This document shows positions 8,053 through 17,667 of a stretch of DNA of 64,000 bases, piece by piece (position 1 is the first letter of the stretch; each line of letters begins with the position of its first letter). Made by a program: the position numbers and the translations under genes. The stretch is from Flavobacterium daemonense (GTDB lineage Bacteria > Bacteroidota > Bacteroidia > Flavobacteriales > Flavobacteriaceae), in the NCBI RefSeq assembly GCF_007341385.1, contig NZ_VJYD01000005.1, positions 124,001-188,000 on the forward strand. The letters run 5' to 3'. A model generated the notes under the pieces. That model did not search any database and was not told the origin of the DNA. It worked only from the letters and a program-made list of their open reading frames with translations.

Positions 8053-9462
8053 TTAGATTTCCAGATCTAAAATTGAAGTTTTCATTTCTTCCATAATAAT
8101 TGCAATATCTTCTTCAGTTGTACGCCAATTCACAAAAGAAGCTCTTATTCCCTTTTTATTTTGATAAAATGTTGGCGTCATAAAAACTTTTCCTTTATCA
8201 TTCAAGATCGTCAAAAACTCATTGACTTTTTCCTGATTATGATTTCCTTTCAAAGTAAAACAAACATTATTAAGACGAATTGGAGCCAATAATTCAAAAC
8301 TTCCCGTTTCAATCAGAGCGTTCGCAAAATGAAGTGCCAACGAAGTACTGTTTTCAACAATATCTTTAAATCCATCTTTTCCATAAGCACGCAGCGCAAA
8401 CCATGCAGGAAGCGCACGCAAACGACGTGAATTTTCAGGAAGAACATTTAAATAATTAAAATTCTCCAACGGATTTCCTAAATAAGGCGCATTAGAATTT
8501 TGGAAAGTTTCGATTTGCAAACTCAAATGTTCTTTTTTCATCAAATAAAAAGCGCTTTCATAAGGCACATTGAGCCATTTATGACAATCAATTGTGATAC
8601 TATCTGCTCCTTCCCAGCCTTCAACTAAATGATTGAATTTGTCTGAAACCGCTGCAAATCCGCCAAAAGCAGCATCAATATGCCACCAGAAATTGTATTT
8701 TCTTCTTAATGCTGCTATCGCTTCAAAATCGTCAAAATCGGCTGTATTAACGGTTCCCGCACTTGAAATCAAGATGAAAGGTTTTCCGTTTAATTTTTTA
8801 ATATTTTCTTCTAAATCAAAAAGATCAATTGCTTCACGGTTGCCTTCAATCGTTTTTATTGACGTATAATTTTGACTTCCAATTCCTAACATGGACAAAC
8901 ATTTAATCGAAGAAGAATGTGGCGTTGCTGTTAGAATTGAAATTGATTCTGAAATTCCGTTTTTGGCAAAATCTTTTCCAAATTGTTTTCCAAACCATTG
9001 TCTGGCAACTCCTAAACACGTAAAATTGGACATCGTTGCTCCCGTTACAAAACCGCCAGAAAATGTGTCTGGCAATTCCAACAACTGCAATAAAAAATTA
9101 ATAGTTTCAAATTCAATCAATGCCGATGCACCGCCTTGCGCTTTTACCGCCTGCGTATTTTGATCGTAAACAGAGGCAAGCCAATCGCCAACAATCGACG
9201 CAGGAGTTGAACCTCCAGTAACAAATCCCAAATAACGTGGTCCCGGTGAAGAAACCATTAACGGTGCTAATCTTTCATTAAATTCAGCTAATGCGGCTAA
9301 TGAACCCAAACCAAACTCGTTTAAATTACCGGCAGGATCAATTGTGTTTTTATTTGAAGTAGGAATCGTATCAAGATTATTAAGAAAATCAATTCCGTGT
9401 TGTTTTGTTTTTTCTAAGATATTTTCGAAATCGTTAAGATCATTTTGTAGTATTGAATTCAT
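8053..9462 (-). CDS. PLP-dependent group II amino-acid decarboxylase
   Basis: 469 residues, the normal size for the aromatic-amino-acid/glutamate decarboxylase family. The PLP-binding Lys is in SITIDCHKWLNVPYE, and the Asp that contacts the pyridine nitrogen is in WWHIDAAFGGFA. Substrate binding residues cannot be assigned, so the substrate (aromatic amino acid, glutamate or another) is open. It lies 64 nt downstream of a dicarboxylate/amino-acid symporter gene on the same strand, so uptake followed by decarboxylation of an acidic amino acid or related substrate is plausible but unproved. Confidence 0.85.
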   Translation of the reverse strand: MNSILQNDLNDFENILEKTKQHGIDFLNNLDTIPTSNKNTIDPAGNLNEFGLGSLAALAEFNERLAPLMVSSPGPRYLGFVTGGSTPASIVGDWLASVYDQNTQAVKAQGGASALIEFETINFLLQLLELPDTFSGGFVTGATMSNFTCLGVARQWFGKQFGKDFAKNGISESISILTATPHSSSIKCLSMLGIGSQNYTSIKTIEGNREAIDLFDLEENIKKLNGKPFILISSAGTVNTADFDDFEAIAALRRKYNFWWHIDAAFGGFAAVSDKFNHLVEGWEGADSITIDCHKWLNVPYESAFYLMKKEHLSLQIETFQNSNAPYLGNPLENFNYLNVLPENSRRLRALPAWFALRAYGKDGFKDIVENSTSLALHFANALIETGSFELLAPIRLNNVCFTLKGNHNQEKVNEFLTILNDKGKVFMTPTFYQNKKGIRASFVNWRTTEEDIAIIMEEMKTSILDLEI

Positions 9463-9526
9463 ATAATTTTCTATTTGAATGAGATTTTAATTTAGTCTCT
9501 CGCAGATTAAAGAAATCTTAAATAGG

Positions 9527-10750
9527 CTACCATTTGGTTTTTTCCGAAAATCGAGCAACTAGCATTGACGAAATCACATCACCGTTAGCATTTAATAATG
9601 TTGCAATTGGATCAACCAAAGTTCCTAAAATCATAGCAACAGGAAGTGCTTGTTCCATCGGGAAACCGTAAACGGTAATTGCCAAAACTTCTCCTATATA
9701 ACCTCCGTTTGGAATTCCTCCTTCGACAATGGAAACAATTACAGTGATTCCTAAAGCTAAAAGAATCGTCATTGGATCTGTAAAATCTTTTCCAAACATG
9801 GCAAACAAAAAAGTGATTTTTAATATAGATGACATACTCGAACCATCTTTGTGCAAAGGCGCTCCAAGCGGAATTACCAAATTTCGAACATGCGCCGGAA
9901 TTCCCATTTTTTGTGCAGCATCAAGATTTGCTGGAATGGTTGCAATACTGCTACAAGTTCCTATTGCGGTTAATGAAGGTGTAATATTATTGCTCCAAAA
10001 AACTTTGAAAGCTCTTTTTCCGCCTGCAACAAGCGCATATAAACTGAAAAACAAAAAGAAATAGAAAATGCAGGCTGCATAATAAACGGCCATTGGCTTT
10101 GCATAAACACCAAACAATTGCGGACCAAAAATACCAACTTGATAAGCAAAATAAGCGCCCAAACCTATTGGAGCAAACTTCATTATGATGTTCAAAAGCT
10201 GTTTCATTACTTCGTTTCCTGAATCGAGAAAGCTCTTGAAAGCATTTCCTTTTTCACCCGATTGCAAGGTTGCAAAACCAATTAAAAAAGAAAAAACAAT
10301 CAAAGCCAGCATGCTTTTTCGCGAAAGTAATTCAAAAAAATCATTTGTAGTAAGCAATTTTGCGATTTGATCTCCAATCGATCCCGATTCAATTTTCTCA
10401 AACGGAACTTTGGTAATTGCGATATCCTGGTGAATTGGAAAAAGATAAACGGCAAAAATCATCACAATTGCCGAAATAAGAATTGTAGTCAGAAAAACAA
10501 AAACCATTACTACAAAAAGTTTTCCTAATTTCTCCGTTCTTTCCAGATTAGCAATCGAAGAACCAATTGTAAAAAATATAAGCGGAATAATTGCGGTAAA
10601 AAGCAAATTCAAGAAAATATCACCAATGGGTTTTATCACCAAAACATCTTCTCCGAAAACCAATCCGAAAATACTTCCTACGATAATTCCTCCAAGAAGC
10701 AATAATATGCTGCTGTAACTCTGCAAAAAATTGATTTTCTTAACTTCCAT
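9527..10750 (-). CDS. Dicarboxylate/amino acid:cation symporter (SDF family)
   Basis: 407 residues with about eight hydrophobic segments and two re-entrant loops. The serine-rich hairpin motif is seen as AIGTCSSIATIPANLDAA, followed by PLGAPLHKDGSSMSSILK, and the late NGGYIGEVLA and DPIATLLNANGDV blocks complete the GltPh-like core. It should carry glutamate, aspartate or C4-dicarboxylates with Na+ or H+ through the inner membrane. It is the first gene of a two-gene unit with the decarboxylase. A dispersed repeat fills its upstream region. Confidence 0.9.
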   Translation of the reverse strand: MEVKKINFLQSYSSILLLLGGIIVGSIFGLVFGEDVLVIKPIGDIFLNLLFTAIIPLIFFTIGSSIANLERTEKLGKLFVVMVFVFLTTILISAIVMIFAVYLFPIHQDIAITKVPFEKIESGSIGDQIAKLLTTNDFFELLSRKSMLALIVFSFLIGFATLQSGEKGNAFKSFLDSGNEVMKQLLNIIMKFAPIGLGAYFAYQVGIFGPQLFGVYAKPMAVYYAACIFYFFLFFSLYALVAGGKRAFKVFWSNNITPSLTAIGTCSSIATIPANLDAAQKMGIPAHVRNLVIPLGAPLHKDGSSMSSILKITFLFAMFGKDFTDPMTILLALGITVIVSIVEGGIPNGGYIGEVLAITVYGFPMEQALPVAMILGTLVDPIATLLNANGDVISSMLVARFSEKTKW

Positions 10751-10792
10751 AATGATATAAGCATTTAGAATTCAGCAACCACTATACTTTTT

Positions 10793-10930
10793 AAACACAT
10801 AGAAACATAGTTTTCTTTGTCTATAAAGGCGTTTCACTTGTTTAAACAAACATTGCTATGTGTGAAAAATATGTTTTTCTTTAATTTCTTCTAACTAAAA
10901 TTAAGAAAAATCTATGTTTCTATGTGTTTA
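10793..10930. repeat. Intergenic palindromic repeat, family 1 copy b
   Basis: Same element as 2008-2147 in the opposite orientation: inverted ends AAACACATAGAAACATAG and TCTATGTTTCTATGTGTTT, and the shared interior AAAGGCGTTTCACTTGTTT and CATTGCTATGTGTG. Its outer ends are conserved, while the segment 10867-10915 has diverged from copy a. Confidence 0.75.
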
Positions 10931-10940
10931 AAAATTTCGG

Positions 10941-11594
10941 CTATTTCTCGAGAACAATCGTAGTATAATCTCTGTCGACTAATTCGCCGGTTTTGCTTTT
11001 TACTTTTTCGGTCTGTGTTTCTGTGTACACGATTTTAAAAGCTGTTTTGGCAATTAATTTTTGCGCTTTTTCGGTATCGTAAAGTTCAAATTCAAATTGC
11101 GTAAACGGCAGTTGCTTCATGAAATCTTCCTGAGCAAATGTCAAACAGAAGTTTCCATTTGGTTTTAAAACCCTGTAAATTTCCAAAAGCAATTCTGAAG
11201 GTTTCTGCCAAAAATAAAGGGTATTTACAGTAAATATTTTATCGAAAAAATCATCTTCAAACGGAATCTCATTTCCGTTGTAAAGCGAAAAGAAAGCTTG
11301 TTTTTGAGAAACAAAATTTCGGTTGATCTGGCGCGCTTCCTGAAACATCAGTTCCGACATTTCCAGTCCGTAGTATTTAATTTTTTCTGCTTGTTCGAAT
11401 AGAAATTCTACGTGACCGGCGTTTCCGTGACCTAATTCCAGAATTCTGTTTTCGTTTGAAATATTGAGATTCTGAATCGAATGTTTGGTCATATTGATGT
11501 TCGTTTCGTTCATCATATTGGCCATTTCGATTCCTTTTTCTCCTGTCGGATGTTTTAATTGAGAGGCTATGGCTTGTAATTCTTCTTGTTTCAT
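10941..11594 (-). CDS. Class I SAM-dependent methyltransferase
   Basis: 217 residues. Motif I is ILELGHGNAGHVEFL, followed by acidic residue and YGLEMSELM, then the motif around FDKIFTVNTLYFWQKP and LLEIYRVLKPNGNFCLTF, which is typical of Methyltransf_11 proteins acting on small molecules or quinones. Substrate unknown. It stands between a dispersed repeat and another repeat plus terminator and is probably transcribed separately from metF. Confidence 0.85.
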   Translation of the reverse strand: MKQEELQAIASQLKHPTGEKGIEMANMMNETNINMTKHSIQNLNISNENRILELGHGNAGHVEFLFEQAEKIKYYGLEMSELMFQEARQINRNFVSQKQAFFSLYNGNEIPFEDDFFDKIFTVNTLYFWQKPSELLLEIYRVLKPNGNFCLTFAQEDFMKQLPFTQFEFELYDTEKAQKLIAKTAFKIVYTETQTEKVKSKTGELVDRDYTTIVLEK

Positions 11595-11677
11595 GACTCG
11601 AAAATTTAAACTTCTAAATTAAACAAAATCCTTCAGCAATTTGTTATTACTAGGCTCGCCTCCCAACTAACGCTTGT

Positions 11678-11783
11678 TTTGTCATTCCGAGGAACGAGGA
11701 ATCTCCGCAAGAAACTCGACAAAGATTGGCGATTTACTGGATAGAGCTACTTGTGGAGATTCCTCGTTCCTCGGAATGACAAA
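11678..11783. repeat. Intergenic palindromic repeat, family 2 copy a
   Basis: Perfect 29-bp inverted arms (11678-11706 and 11755-11783) starting TTTGTCATTCCGAGGAACGA, with a 48-bp unique centre. A closely related arm pair occurs at 32067-32157 (TTTGTCATTGCGAGGAACGA). The small size, perfect ends and lack of coding capacity suggest a MITE- or REP-like element. Confidence 0.75.
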
Positions 11784-11790
11784 CATGACG

Positions 11791-11829
11791 CGAAAAAACT
11801 TTGTCAAAGTTTAAAACTTTGACAAAGTT
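11791..11829 (-). terminator. metF terminator
   Basis: Read on the minus strand, AACTTTGTCAAAGTTT and AAACTTTGACAAAGTT form a 16-bp stem followed by TTTTTTCG. It lies 13 nt after the metF stop. The same palindrome family ends hppA at 51658-51686. Confidence 0.8.
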
Positions 11830-11842
11830 CCTCGCAAAGACT

Positions 11843-12799
11843 TTAAAAAACCTGACTCGCGATCTGACGAATATTCTCAGATTTACCCATTGAATAATAG
11901 TGTAAAAACGGAACTCCAGCAGCTTTTAATTCCAATGATTGCTGAATCGCCCATTCGATTCCAACTTGTTTGATTTCAGCATTGTTTTTGCATTTATCTA
12001 CGGCATCGATTAAATCTTCTGGCAAATCGATTCTGAAAATTTGCGGTAAAACTTGTAAATGTCTTTGAACCGCAATTGGCTTAATTCCAGGAATAATCGG
12101 AATTGTAATGCCCATTTCTCTTGCTTTTTCTACAAAGGCAAAATATTTAGAGTTGTCAAAAAACATTTGTGTTACCACATAATCAGCTCCTGCATCCACT
12201 TTTTCTTTTAATCGTTTTAAGTCTGATTGTAATGATGGTGATTCTAAATGTTTTTCAGGATAACCCGCAACTCCAATACAGAAATCAGCTTTATTATCAG
12301 CATCCATCACTTCATGCAGATATTTTCCGCAATTTAGATCGTTGATCTGTTTTACCAAATCAATTGCATAATGATTTCCACCCGCTTTTGGCACAAAAGA
12401 TTGTTCGTCTTTCATTGCGTCGCCTCGAAGCGCCATTACATTATTGATTCCCAAATAATGACAATCAACCAACATATATTCGGTTTCTTCTTTGGTAAAT
12501 CCGCCACAAAGCAAATGCGGAACAGTGTCAACATTGTATTTATGTTTTATAGAAGCACAAATTCCAAGCGTTCCCGGACGCATACGAGTCAGTTTTTTAT
12601 CCAAAAGTCCGTTACCCCGGTCGATGTAAATATACTCTTCGCGAGAAGTGGTTACATCAATAAACGGCGGTTTAAACTCCATCAACGGATCAATATTATC
12701 GTATAATTCCTGAATGCTTTTCCCCTTTTGAGGCGGAATAATTTCAAATGAGAATAATGTTTTTCCTTTGGCGTTTTCTATATGTTCTGTTACTTTCAT
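11843..12799 (-). CDS. metF: 5,10-Methylenetetrahydrofolate reductase
   Basis: 318 residues; reduces methylenetetrahydrofolate to methyltetrahydrofolate with FAD, giving the methyl donor for MetE and MetH. Family signatures: LFSFEIIPPQKGKSIQELYD with the catalytic Glu near the N terminus, DVTTSREEYI, NVMALRGDAM, and ADYVVTQMFFDNSKYF. Size is slightly above E. coli MetF (296). It follows metH-C by 92 nt on the same strand, so it is probably in the SAM-I-controlled metH transcript. Confidence 0.96.
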   Translation of the reverse strand: MKVTEHIENAKGKTLFSFEIIPPQKGKSIQELYDNIDPLMEFKPPFIDVTTSREEYIYIDRGNGLLDKKLTRMRPGTLGICASIKHKYNVDTVPHLLCGGFTKEETEYMLVDCHYLGINNVMALRGDAMKDEQSFVPKAGGNHYAIDLVKQINDLNCGKYLHEVMDADNKADFCIGVAGYPEKHLESPSLQSDLKRLKEKVDAGADYVVTQMFFDNSKYFAFVEKAREMGITIPIIPGIKPIAVQRHLQVLPQIFRIDLPEDLIDAVDKCKNNAEIKQVGIEWAIQQSLELKAAGVPFLHYYSMGKSENIRQIASQVF

Positions 12800-12802
12800 T
12801 TT

Positions 12803-12878
12803 TTGTTTTTTGTTTCAAGTTTTAGGTTTCAAGTTTCAAGTTGCTGTAGGGAACTTGAAACCTGAAACCTGAAACTAA
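12803..12878. repeat. Low-complexity inverted repeat (GTTTCAAG type)
   Basis: Repeats of TTTCAAG/TTTTAGG (12805-12840) face repeats of GAACTTGAAACCTGAAAC (12850-12876) and can fold into a long hairpin in the metH-metF gap. The same AAACCTG unit occurs at 25460-25480 and 60690-60718. Confidence 0.6.
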
Positions 12879-12891
12879 AATAACTTTTTCG

Positions 12892-15567
12892 TTAATCTGC
12901 TATATTAGGATTTAACCATTTCATTGCGTAATCAGTTGAGACATTGCGTCGTTTGGCATAATCTACCACCTGATCTTCTTTTATTTTCCCGAGTCCGAAA
13001 TAGCGGCTTTTCGGGTTTCCAAAATAATATCCTGAAACCGATGAAGCTGGCCACATTGCCATACTTTCTGTCAACTTAACTCCAATTTGTTTTTCAACAT
13101 CTAAAAGCTTCCAGATTGTTGGTTTTTCCAAGTGATCTGGACAAGCCGGATAACCTGGCGCTGGACGAATTCCTTTATAATTTTCTTTAATCAATTCTTC
13201 GTTGGTTAAAGATTCTTCACTATCATAACCCCAGAAATCTTTACGTACTCTCTCGTGAAGATATTCGGCGAAAGCCTCAGCAAAACGATCTGCAAGGGCT
13301 TTTACCATAATCGAATTATAATCGTCTAAGTTTTTCTCATATTCCGCTGCCCATTCGTCAACACCAAAACCGGTTGTTACACAAAAAGCTCCAATATAAT
13401 CATCAATTCCACTTTCTTTTGGAAGAATAAAATCGGCTAAAGCGATATTTGGAGCACCTTTTGTTTTTTGTGACTGCTGACGAAGCGTTAAAAATTTCTC
13501 CAACACTTTTCCGTTTTCATCGCGCAATTCGATATCATCGTCATTTACCTGATTTGCAGGGAAAATTCCGTAAATACCTTTTGCCTGAAGTTTTTTCTCT
13601 GCTAAAATTACTTTCAACATTGCCTGAGCATCGTTAAAAACAGATGTCGCTTGTTCGCCCACAACCTCATCACTTAAAATCGCCGGATATTTTCCGTACA
13701 ATTCCCAAGTTTGGAAAAATGGCGTCCAGTCGATATACGGAACCAAAACATCCAATTCTATTTCAATAGTTTGCGCGCCGATTACTTTTGGTTTCGTCGG
13801 AGTATATTCCGACCAATCCAATGGTAATTTATTTTTACGGGCATCTTCAATTGTCAAGAAGTTTTTGTCTCTTGAACGATTTAAGAACGTTTCTCTAAAA
13901 GAATCATATTCTGCACGAATATCAGCCGCATATATTTTTCTATTATGATCCAACAGATTTCCTGCAACCGTAACAGCTCTTGAAGCATCGTTAACGTGAA
14001 TTACAGTTTCTCTGTATTGAGGTGCAATTTTCACGGCTGTATGCGCGCGAGAAGTCGTCGCCCCACCAATCATAATTGGGATTTTAATTCCTTGTTTGTC
14101 TAATTCTTTGGCCAAATACACCATTTCGTCAAGCGAAGGCGTGATCAATCCGCTTAATCCAATAATATCTACATTATGCTCAATTGCAGCCGAAATAATT
14201 TTTTCCGGAGGCACCATAACACCCAAATCCACAATCTCGTAATTGTTACAAGCCAAAACAACTGAAACGATGTTTTTTCCAATATCGTGAACGTCTCCTT
14301 TTACGGTTGCCATCAAGATTTTTCCGTTTCCTTGTTTGTCTCCTGCTTGTTTGCTTGCTTCGATAAAAGGCAATAAATAAGCCACGGCTTTTTTCATTAC
14401 ACGAGCCGATTTAACTACCTGAGGCAAGAACATTTTTCCGCTTCCGAATAAATCTCCCACCACATTCATTCCCGTCATCAAATTGATTTCGATAACTTCA
14501 ATTGGTTTTGTTGCAGCTAATCGTGCTTCTTCAACATCTTCTTCAATAAAAGCGTCAATTCCTTTTACCAATGAATGTGTAATACGCTCCTGAACGGTTC
14601 CAAAACGCCATTCCTGAACCGTTTTTTCATCGCTTTTTGCTTCACCTTTTACGCTTTCAGCAAAATCTAAAAGTCGTTCTGTAGCATCGTCGCGACGGTC
14701 AAGAATTACGTCTTCAACATATTCTAATAAGTCTTTCGGAATATCATCGTAAATCGTAAGCATCTCCGGATTAACGATTCCCATCGTCATTCCGTTTTTG
14801 ATTGCGTGGTATAAAAACACCGAATGCATCGCTTCACGAACCGTATCATTTCCTCTAAAAGAAAACGAAACGTTACTTACTCCACCGCTAATATGTGCGT
14901 GTGGAAGGTTTTCGCGAACCCATTTTGTTCCTCTAAAGAAATCCAAAGCATTTAAACGATGTTCTTCCATTCCCGTTGCAACCGGGAAAATATTCAAATC
15001 GAAAATAATATCCTGCGGAGGGAATCCTACTTTGTTCACCAAAATATCATACGAACGCTGGCAGATTTCAACTCGACGATCGTAATTATCAGCCTGACCA
15101 ACTTCGTCAAAAGCCATGATAATTGCCGCCGCTCCGTAACGTTTGATTAATCTTGCGTGATGAATAAAGGCTTCTTCGCCTTCTTTTAACGAAATCGAGT
15201 TTACAACGCTTTTCCCTTGTACTACTTTTAGACCTGCTTCAATGATTTCCCATTTCGAACTGTCAATCATAATCGGCACTCTAGAAATATCTGGTTCTGC
15301 AGCAATTAAATTCAAAAATTTAGTCATTGCAGTAACACCGTCAAGCATTCCTTCATCCATATTAATATCGATGATTTGTGCTCCACCTTCTACTTGCTGT
15401 CTTGCAATATCAAGTGCTTCGTCATATTTCTCTTCCTTGATTAATCTTAGGAATTTTCTTGAACCCGTTACATTCGTACGCTCGCCAACATTCACGAAAA
15501 CACTTTCCGGCGTAATAATCAACGGTTCTAATCCTGATAATACAAGGTCTCTTCTTTTTTCTGTCAT
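12892..15567 (-). CDS. metH: Cobalamin-dependent methionine synthase, folate/B12/activation part
   Basis: 891 residues covering the last three MetH modules: pterin-binding domain ([17 protein letters not shown] at residue 24), cap plus B12 domain with the cobalt-ligand His in [16 protein letters not shown], and the SAM-binding reactivation domain with [12 protein letters not shown]. The homocysteine module is absent and is encoded 0.76 kb upstream as a separate gene. The two lengths (334 + 891) sum to about that of E. coli MetH (1,227), so the split lies exactly between the first two modules. A clean break with separate starts argues against a frameshift. Confidence 0.96.
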   Translation of the reverse strand: MTEKRRDLVLSGLEPLIITPESVFVNVGERTNVTGSRKFLRLIKEEKYDEALDIARQQVEGGAQIIDINMDEGMLDGVTAMTKFLNLIAAEPDISRVPIMIDSSKWEIIEAGLKVVQGKSVVNSISLKEGEEAFIHHARLIKRYGAAAIIMAFDEVGQADNYDRRVEICQRSYDILVNKVGFPPQDIIFDLNIFPVATGMEEHRLNALDFFRGTKWVRENLPHAHISGGVSNVSFSFRGNDTVREAMHSVFLYHAIKNGMTMGIVNPEMLTIYDDIPKDLLEYVEDVILDRRDDATERLLDFAESVKGEAKSDEKTVQEWRFGTVQERITHSLVKGIDAFIEEDVEEARLAATKPIEVIEINLMTGMNVVGDLFGSGKMFLPQVVKSARVMKKAVAYLLPFIEASKQAGDKQGNGKILMATVKGDVHDIGKNIVSVVLACNNYEIVDLGVMVPPEKIISAAIEHNVDIIGLSGLITPSLDEMVYLAKELDKQGIKIPIMIGGATTSRAHTAVKIAPQYRETVIHVNDASRAVTVAGNLLDHNRKIYAADIRAEYDSFRETFLNRSRDKNFLTIEDARKNKLPLDWSEYTPTKPKVIGAQTIEIELDVLVPYIDWTPFFQTWELYGKYPAILSDEVVGEQATSVFNDAQAMLKVILAEKKLQAKGIYGIFPANQVNDDDIELRDENGKVLEKFLTLRQQSQKTKGAPNIALADFILPKESGIDDYIGAFCVTTGFGVDEWAAEYEKNLDDYNSIMVKALADRFAEAFAEYLHERVRKDFWGYDSEESLTNEELIKENYKGIRPAPGYPACPDHLEKPTIWKLLDVEKQIGVKLTESMAMWPASSVSGYYFGNPKSRYFGLGKIKEDQVVDYAKRRNVSTDYAMKWLNPNIAD

Positions 15568-15644
15568 TTCTTTTTAAAGTTACTAAGATCCTGATCCCGA
15601 AGCCTCGGGACTAAGGTTCTAAGTTTTTTATTCTATCTTCTTTC

Positions 15645-15669
15645 CTGCAAGGTTTTTAAAACCTTGTAG
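15645..15669. repeat. GGTTTTTAAAACC-core palindrome
   Basis: CCTGCAAGGTTTT / AAAACCTTGTAGG, with one wobble pair. It shares its core with the longer palindrome at 17401-17437. Confidence 0.55.
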
Positions 15670-15689
15670 GTATATTCGTTTTCAATATT

Positions 15690-15800
15690 TTAATTTGGGC
15701 GTGTCCCTCCGGGCCGGGCTATCCGTTGCAAGTCCTCGCACTTCCTTCGTCAGGCTGTGGGCTTTTCACTTCTATCCCTCACGCGAACTCGGTTTCAAAA
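15690..15800. repeat. GC-rich structured intergenic repeat
   Basis: A locally GC-rich block (GGGCGTGTCCCTCCGGGCC, then GGGCTATCCGTTGCAAGTCC, later CTATCCCTCACGCG) inside AT-rich DNA. CCCTCCGGG and paired GC tracts suggest a stable fold. It looks like the short conserved repeats scattered through Bacteroidetes intergenic regions; only one copy is present in this window, so the family assignment rests on memory. Confidence 0.4.
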
Positions 15801-15801
15801 A

Positions 15802-16314
15802 TCATTCATGCCCATATCTACAATCAGATTTTGGCAACTCTTCAATCTCTTTTTTATTATAGAGAATATCCCAAATCATTTTATATAAATCTAAAAACGG
15901 CTTTGCGTTTTTATCATTTAAATCATTTGTATAACCATCATTATAACTCACGAAACTCTTCTTCCCATTTGCATAAACTACTATTACTTCTTTAAAACTT
16001 GGGGTTTTAATTTCAATTATACCTTTAGCTTTAAACTCAATTGGCATCTCAAAAAAATTAACTTTCTTAATATATGAGTATATTTTTTCTTTTTCTTCTT
16101 TTGTCAATTCAACCTTAATAGTCTTTTCTCCATCATTATAATTCCTGTAAAAACTATTATACAGAGAGTTGTAACCATCAGCTCGATCGCTATCAATTGT
16201 AAAATAAAAATCCGCTGGTATTTGTTGTACATTTATTGGTACCTGCTTTTTTTCACTGAAACCAGATAGACACAAAACCAAAAATAAAACTGATATTATT
16301 TTCAATAGTTTCAT
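15802..16314 (-). CDS. Exported protein of unknown function between the metH halves
   Basis: 170 residues with a signal peptide (MKLLKIISVLFLVLCLSGFS). The mature part is Lys/Tyr-rich and mixed alpha/beta in appearance (ADFYFTIDSDRADGYNSLYN, IEIKTPSFKEVIVVYANGKK). I do not recognise a family. It begins 11 nt after the stop of metH-N and so must be co-transcribed with metH, yet nothing in it suggests a methionine role. It is followed by several intergenic repeats, which suggests insertion of a passenger unit between the two synthase genes. Confidence 0.7.
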   Translation of the reverse strand: MKLLKIISVLFLVLCLSGFSEKKQVPINVQQIPADFYFTIDSDRADGYNSLYNSFYRNYNDGEKTIKVELTKEEKEKIYSYIKKVNFFEMPIEFKAKGIIEIKTPSFKEVIVVYANGKKSFVSYNDGYTNDLNDKNAKPFLDLYKMIWDILYNKKEIEELPKSDCRYGHE

Positions 16315-16325
16315 TTTAATTTTTT

Positions 16326-17330
16326 TTAGACAACTAACGGCGCCACTCTCGGTTTATAATCCTTCGCAACCTCAGCAATCAATCGAATATGATCTGGAGT
16401 TGTTCCGCAACAACCTCCAATGATATTGATTAAATTATCATCTAAATATTCCTTTATCAGCACTTGCATTTCTTCTGGTGTTTCGTCGTATTGCCCAAAA
16501 GCATTTGGCAATCCTGCATTTGGGTGAGCTGAAACATTAAATTGTGTATGCTGTGATAATGTTTTTAAATAGGGTTTCAACAAATCGGCTCCAAGAGCGC
16601 AATTGAATCCTACGCTTAATAACGGAATATGTGAAACTGAAATCAAAAACGCTTCAACCGTTTGCCCTGAAAGTGTTCTTCCTGAAGCATCGGTGATCGT
16701 TCCTGAAACCATGATTGGAATATCCAGATTGCGTTCTTCTTTTACTTCCTCGATTGCAAAAAGTGCTGCTTTTGCATTTAATGTATCGAAGATTGTTTCG
16801 ACCAAAAGCAAATGACAACCACCATCCATTAAAGCTTCGACTTGTTGTTTGTACGCAATACGTAAATCGTCAAATGTTACGGCTCTGTAACCTGGATCGT
16901 TTACATCTGGCGACATACTTGCCGTACGGTTTGTTGGTCCGATTGAACCTGCTACGAAACGTGGTTTATCAGGATTTTTAGCGGTAAACTCGTCGGCTAC
17001 TTCTCTTGCAATTTTCGCCGATTCGTAGTTTAACTCGTAAACCAAATCTTCCATGTGATAATCGGCCATACCGATTGTTGTTCCGGAGAAGGTATTGGTT
17101 TCTACGATGTCAGCACCAGCTTCATAATAAGCGGCATGAACATCGCGAATTGCGTGTGGTTGTGTTAGGGATAGTAAATCGTTGTTTCCTTTTAACGGAT
17201 GCGGAAAATCTTTGAAACGCTCTCCTCTGAAATCTTCTTCTGAGAAATTATAGCGTTGCAGCATGGTTCCCATTGCTCCGTCAAGGATTAGGATATTTTT
17301 TTTTATTGCTTCTTGTATTGTTATTGCCAT
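16326..17330 (-). CDS. metH: Methionine synthase homocysteine-binding subunit (MetH N-terminal module)
   Basis: 334 residues forming the zinc-dependent homocysteine S-methyltransferase module only (starts [20 protein letters not shown]). Zn ligands are Cys in [11 protein letters not shown] and the Cys pair in [13 protein letters not shown]. It ends where E. coli MetH continues into the pterin domain. It must act with the protein encoded at 12892-15567. The start lies about 340 nt downstream of the SAM-I aptamer. Confidence 0.94.
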   Translation of the reverse strand: MAITIQEAIKKNILILDGAMGTMLQRYNFSEEDFRGERFKDFPHPLKGNNDLLSLTQPHAIRDVHAAYYEAGADIVETNTFSGTTIGMADYHMEDLVYELNYESAKIAREVADEFTAKNPDKPRFVAGSIGPTNRTASMSPDVNDPGYRAVTFDDLRIAYKQQVEALMDGGCHLLLVETIFDTLNAKAALFAIEEVKEERNLDIPIMVSGTITDASGRTLSGQTVEAFLISVSHIPLLSVGFNCALGADLLKPYLKTLSQHTQFNVSAHPNAGLPNAFGQYDETPEEMQVLIKEYLDDNLINIIGGCCGTTPDHIRLIAEVAKDYKPRVAPLVV

Positions 17331-17400
17331 GTCTTCTTTTTTTAGCTTCTGAGATACTGAGATTCTAAGATGCTAAGTTTTTTATTTATTATTCCCGATT

Positions 17401-17437
17401 TTAAACCCGACAGGTTTTTAAAACCTGTCGGGTTTAA
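17401..17437. repeat. Perfect palindrome in the metH leader
   Basis: TTAAACCCGACAGGTTTT / AAAACCTGTCGGGTTTAA, 18-bp arms around one base. No U-tract follows on either strand, so it is a repeat and probably not a terminator. Confidence 0.65.
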
Positions 17438-17484
17438 CTTCTATATTTTTCACATTAATTCCAAAAGTGCACTATTGCTGGCTC

Positions 17485-17562
17485 ATTAGCCCCGATTGAA
17501 GTGGAAATCCTTTTTGTTTTTTTCTTTAAAAAATAAAAAGATTGCAACGAAAAGCGGGAACT
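17485..17562. repeat. Intergenic repeat, family 3 copy b
   Basis: AGCCCCGATTGAAGTGGAAA, a T-rich/A-rich centre able to pair, then AGATTGCAACGAAAAGCGGGA. A diverged inverted copy lies at 5265-5335. It sits between the SAM-I aptamer and metH-N. Confidence 0.6.
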
Positions 17563-17667
17563 ACTGACTGCAAAAATGCGCCAATGATTCGCTCCTTCTA
17601 CTGAATTGCTTCGGTAAATATTGTATGTTGTCTGGAAAAGTTTTGAGAAATACGAGTATGTATTTGT

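Noticed and set aside
12371-15577. Plus-strand ORFs of 60-111 codons opposite metF and metH
   Set aside because: They are antisense shadows of conserved domains with no promoter or family match.
16255-16314. Lipoprotein signal in the metH insert protein
   Set aside because: Cys follows VL rather than a small residue (LFLVLC), so it does not fit the lipobox well; a plain signal peptide is preferred.
12892-17330. metH as a frameshifted single gene
   Set aside because: The two ORFs are separated by a complete gene, each has its own start and stop, and the border matches a module border.
17401-17437. Perfect palindrome as metH riboswitch terminator
   Set aside because: It lacks a U-tract on the minus strand and belongs to a repeat family seen elsewhere.
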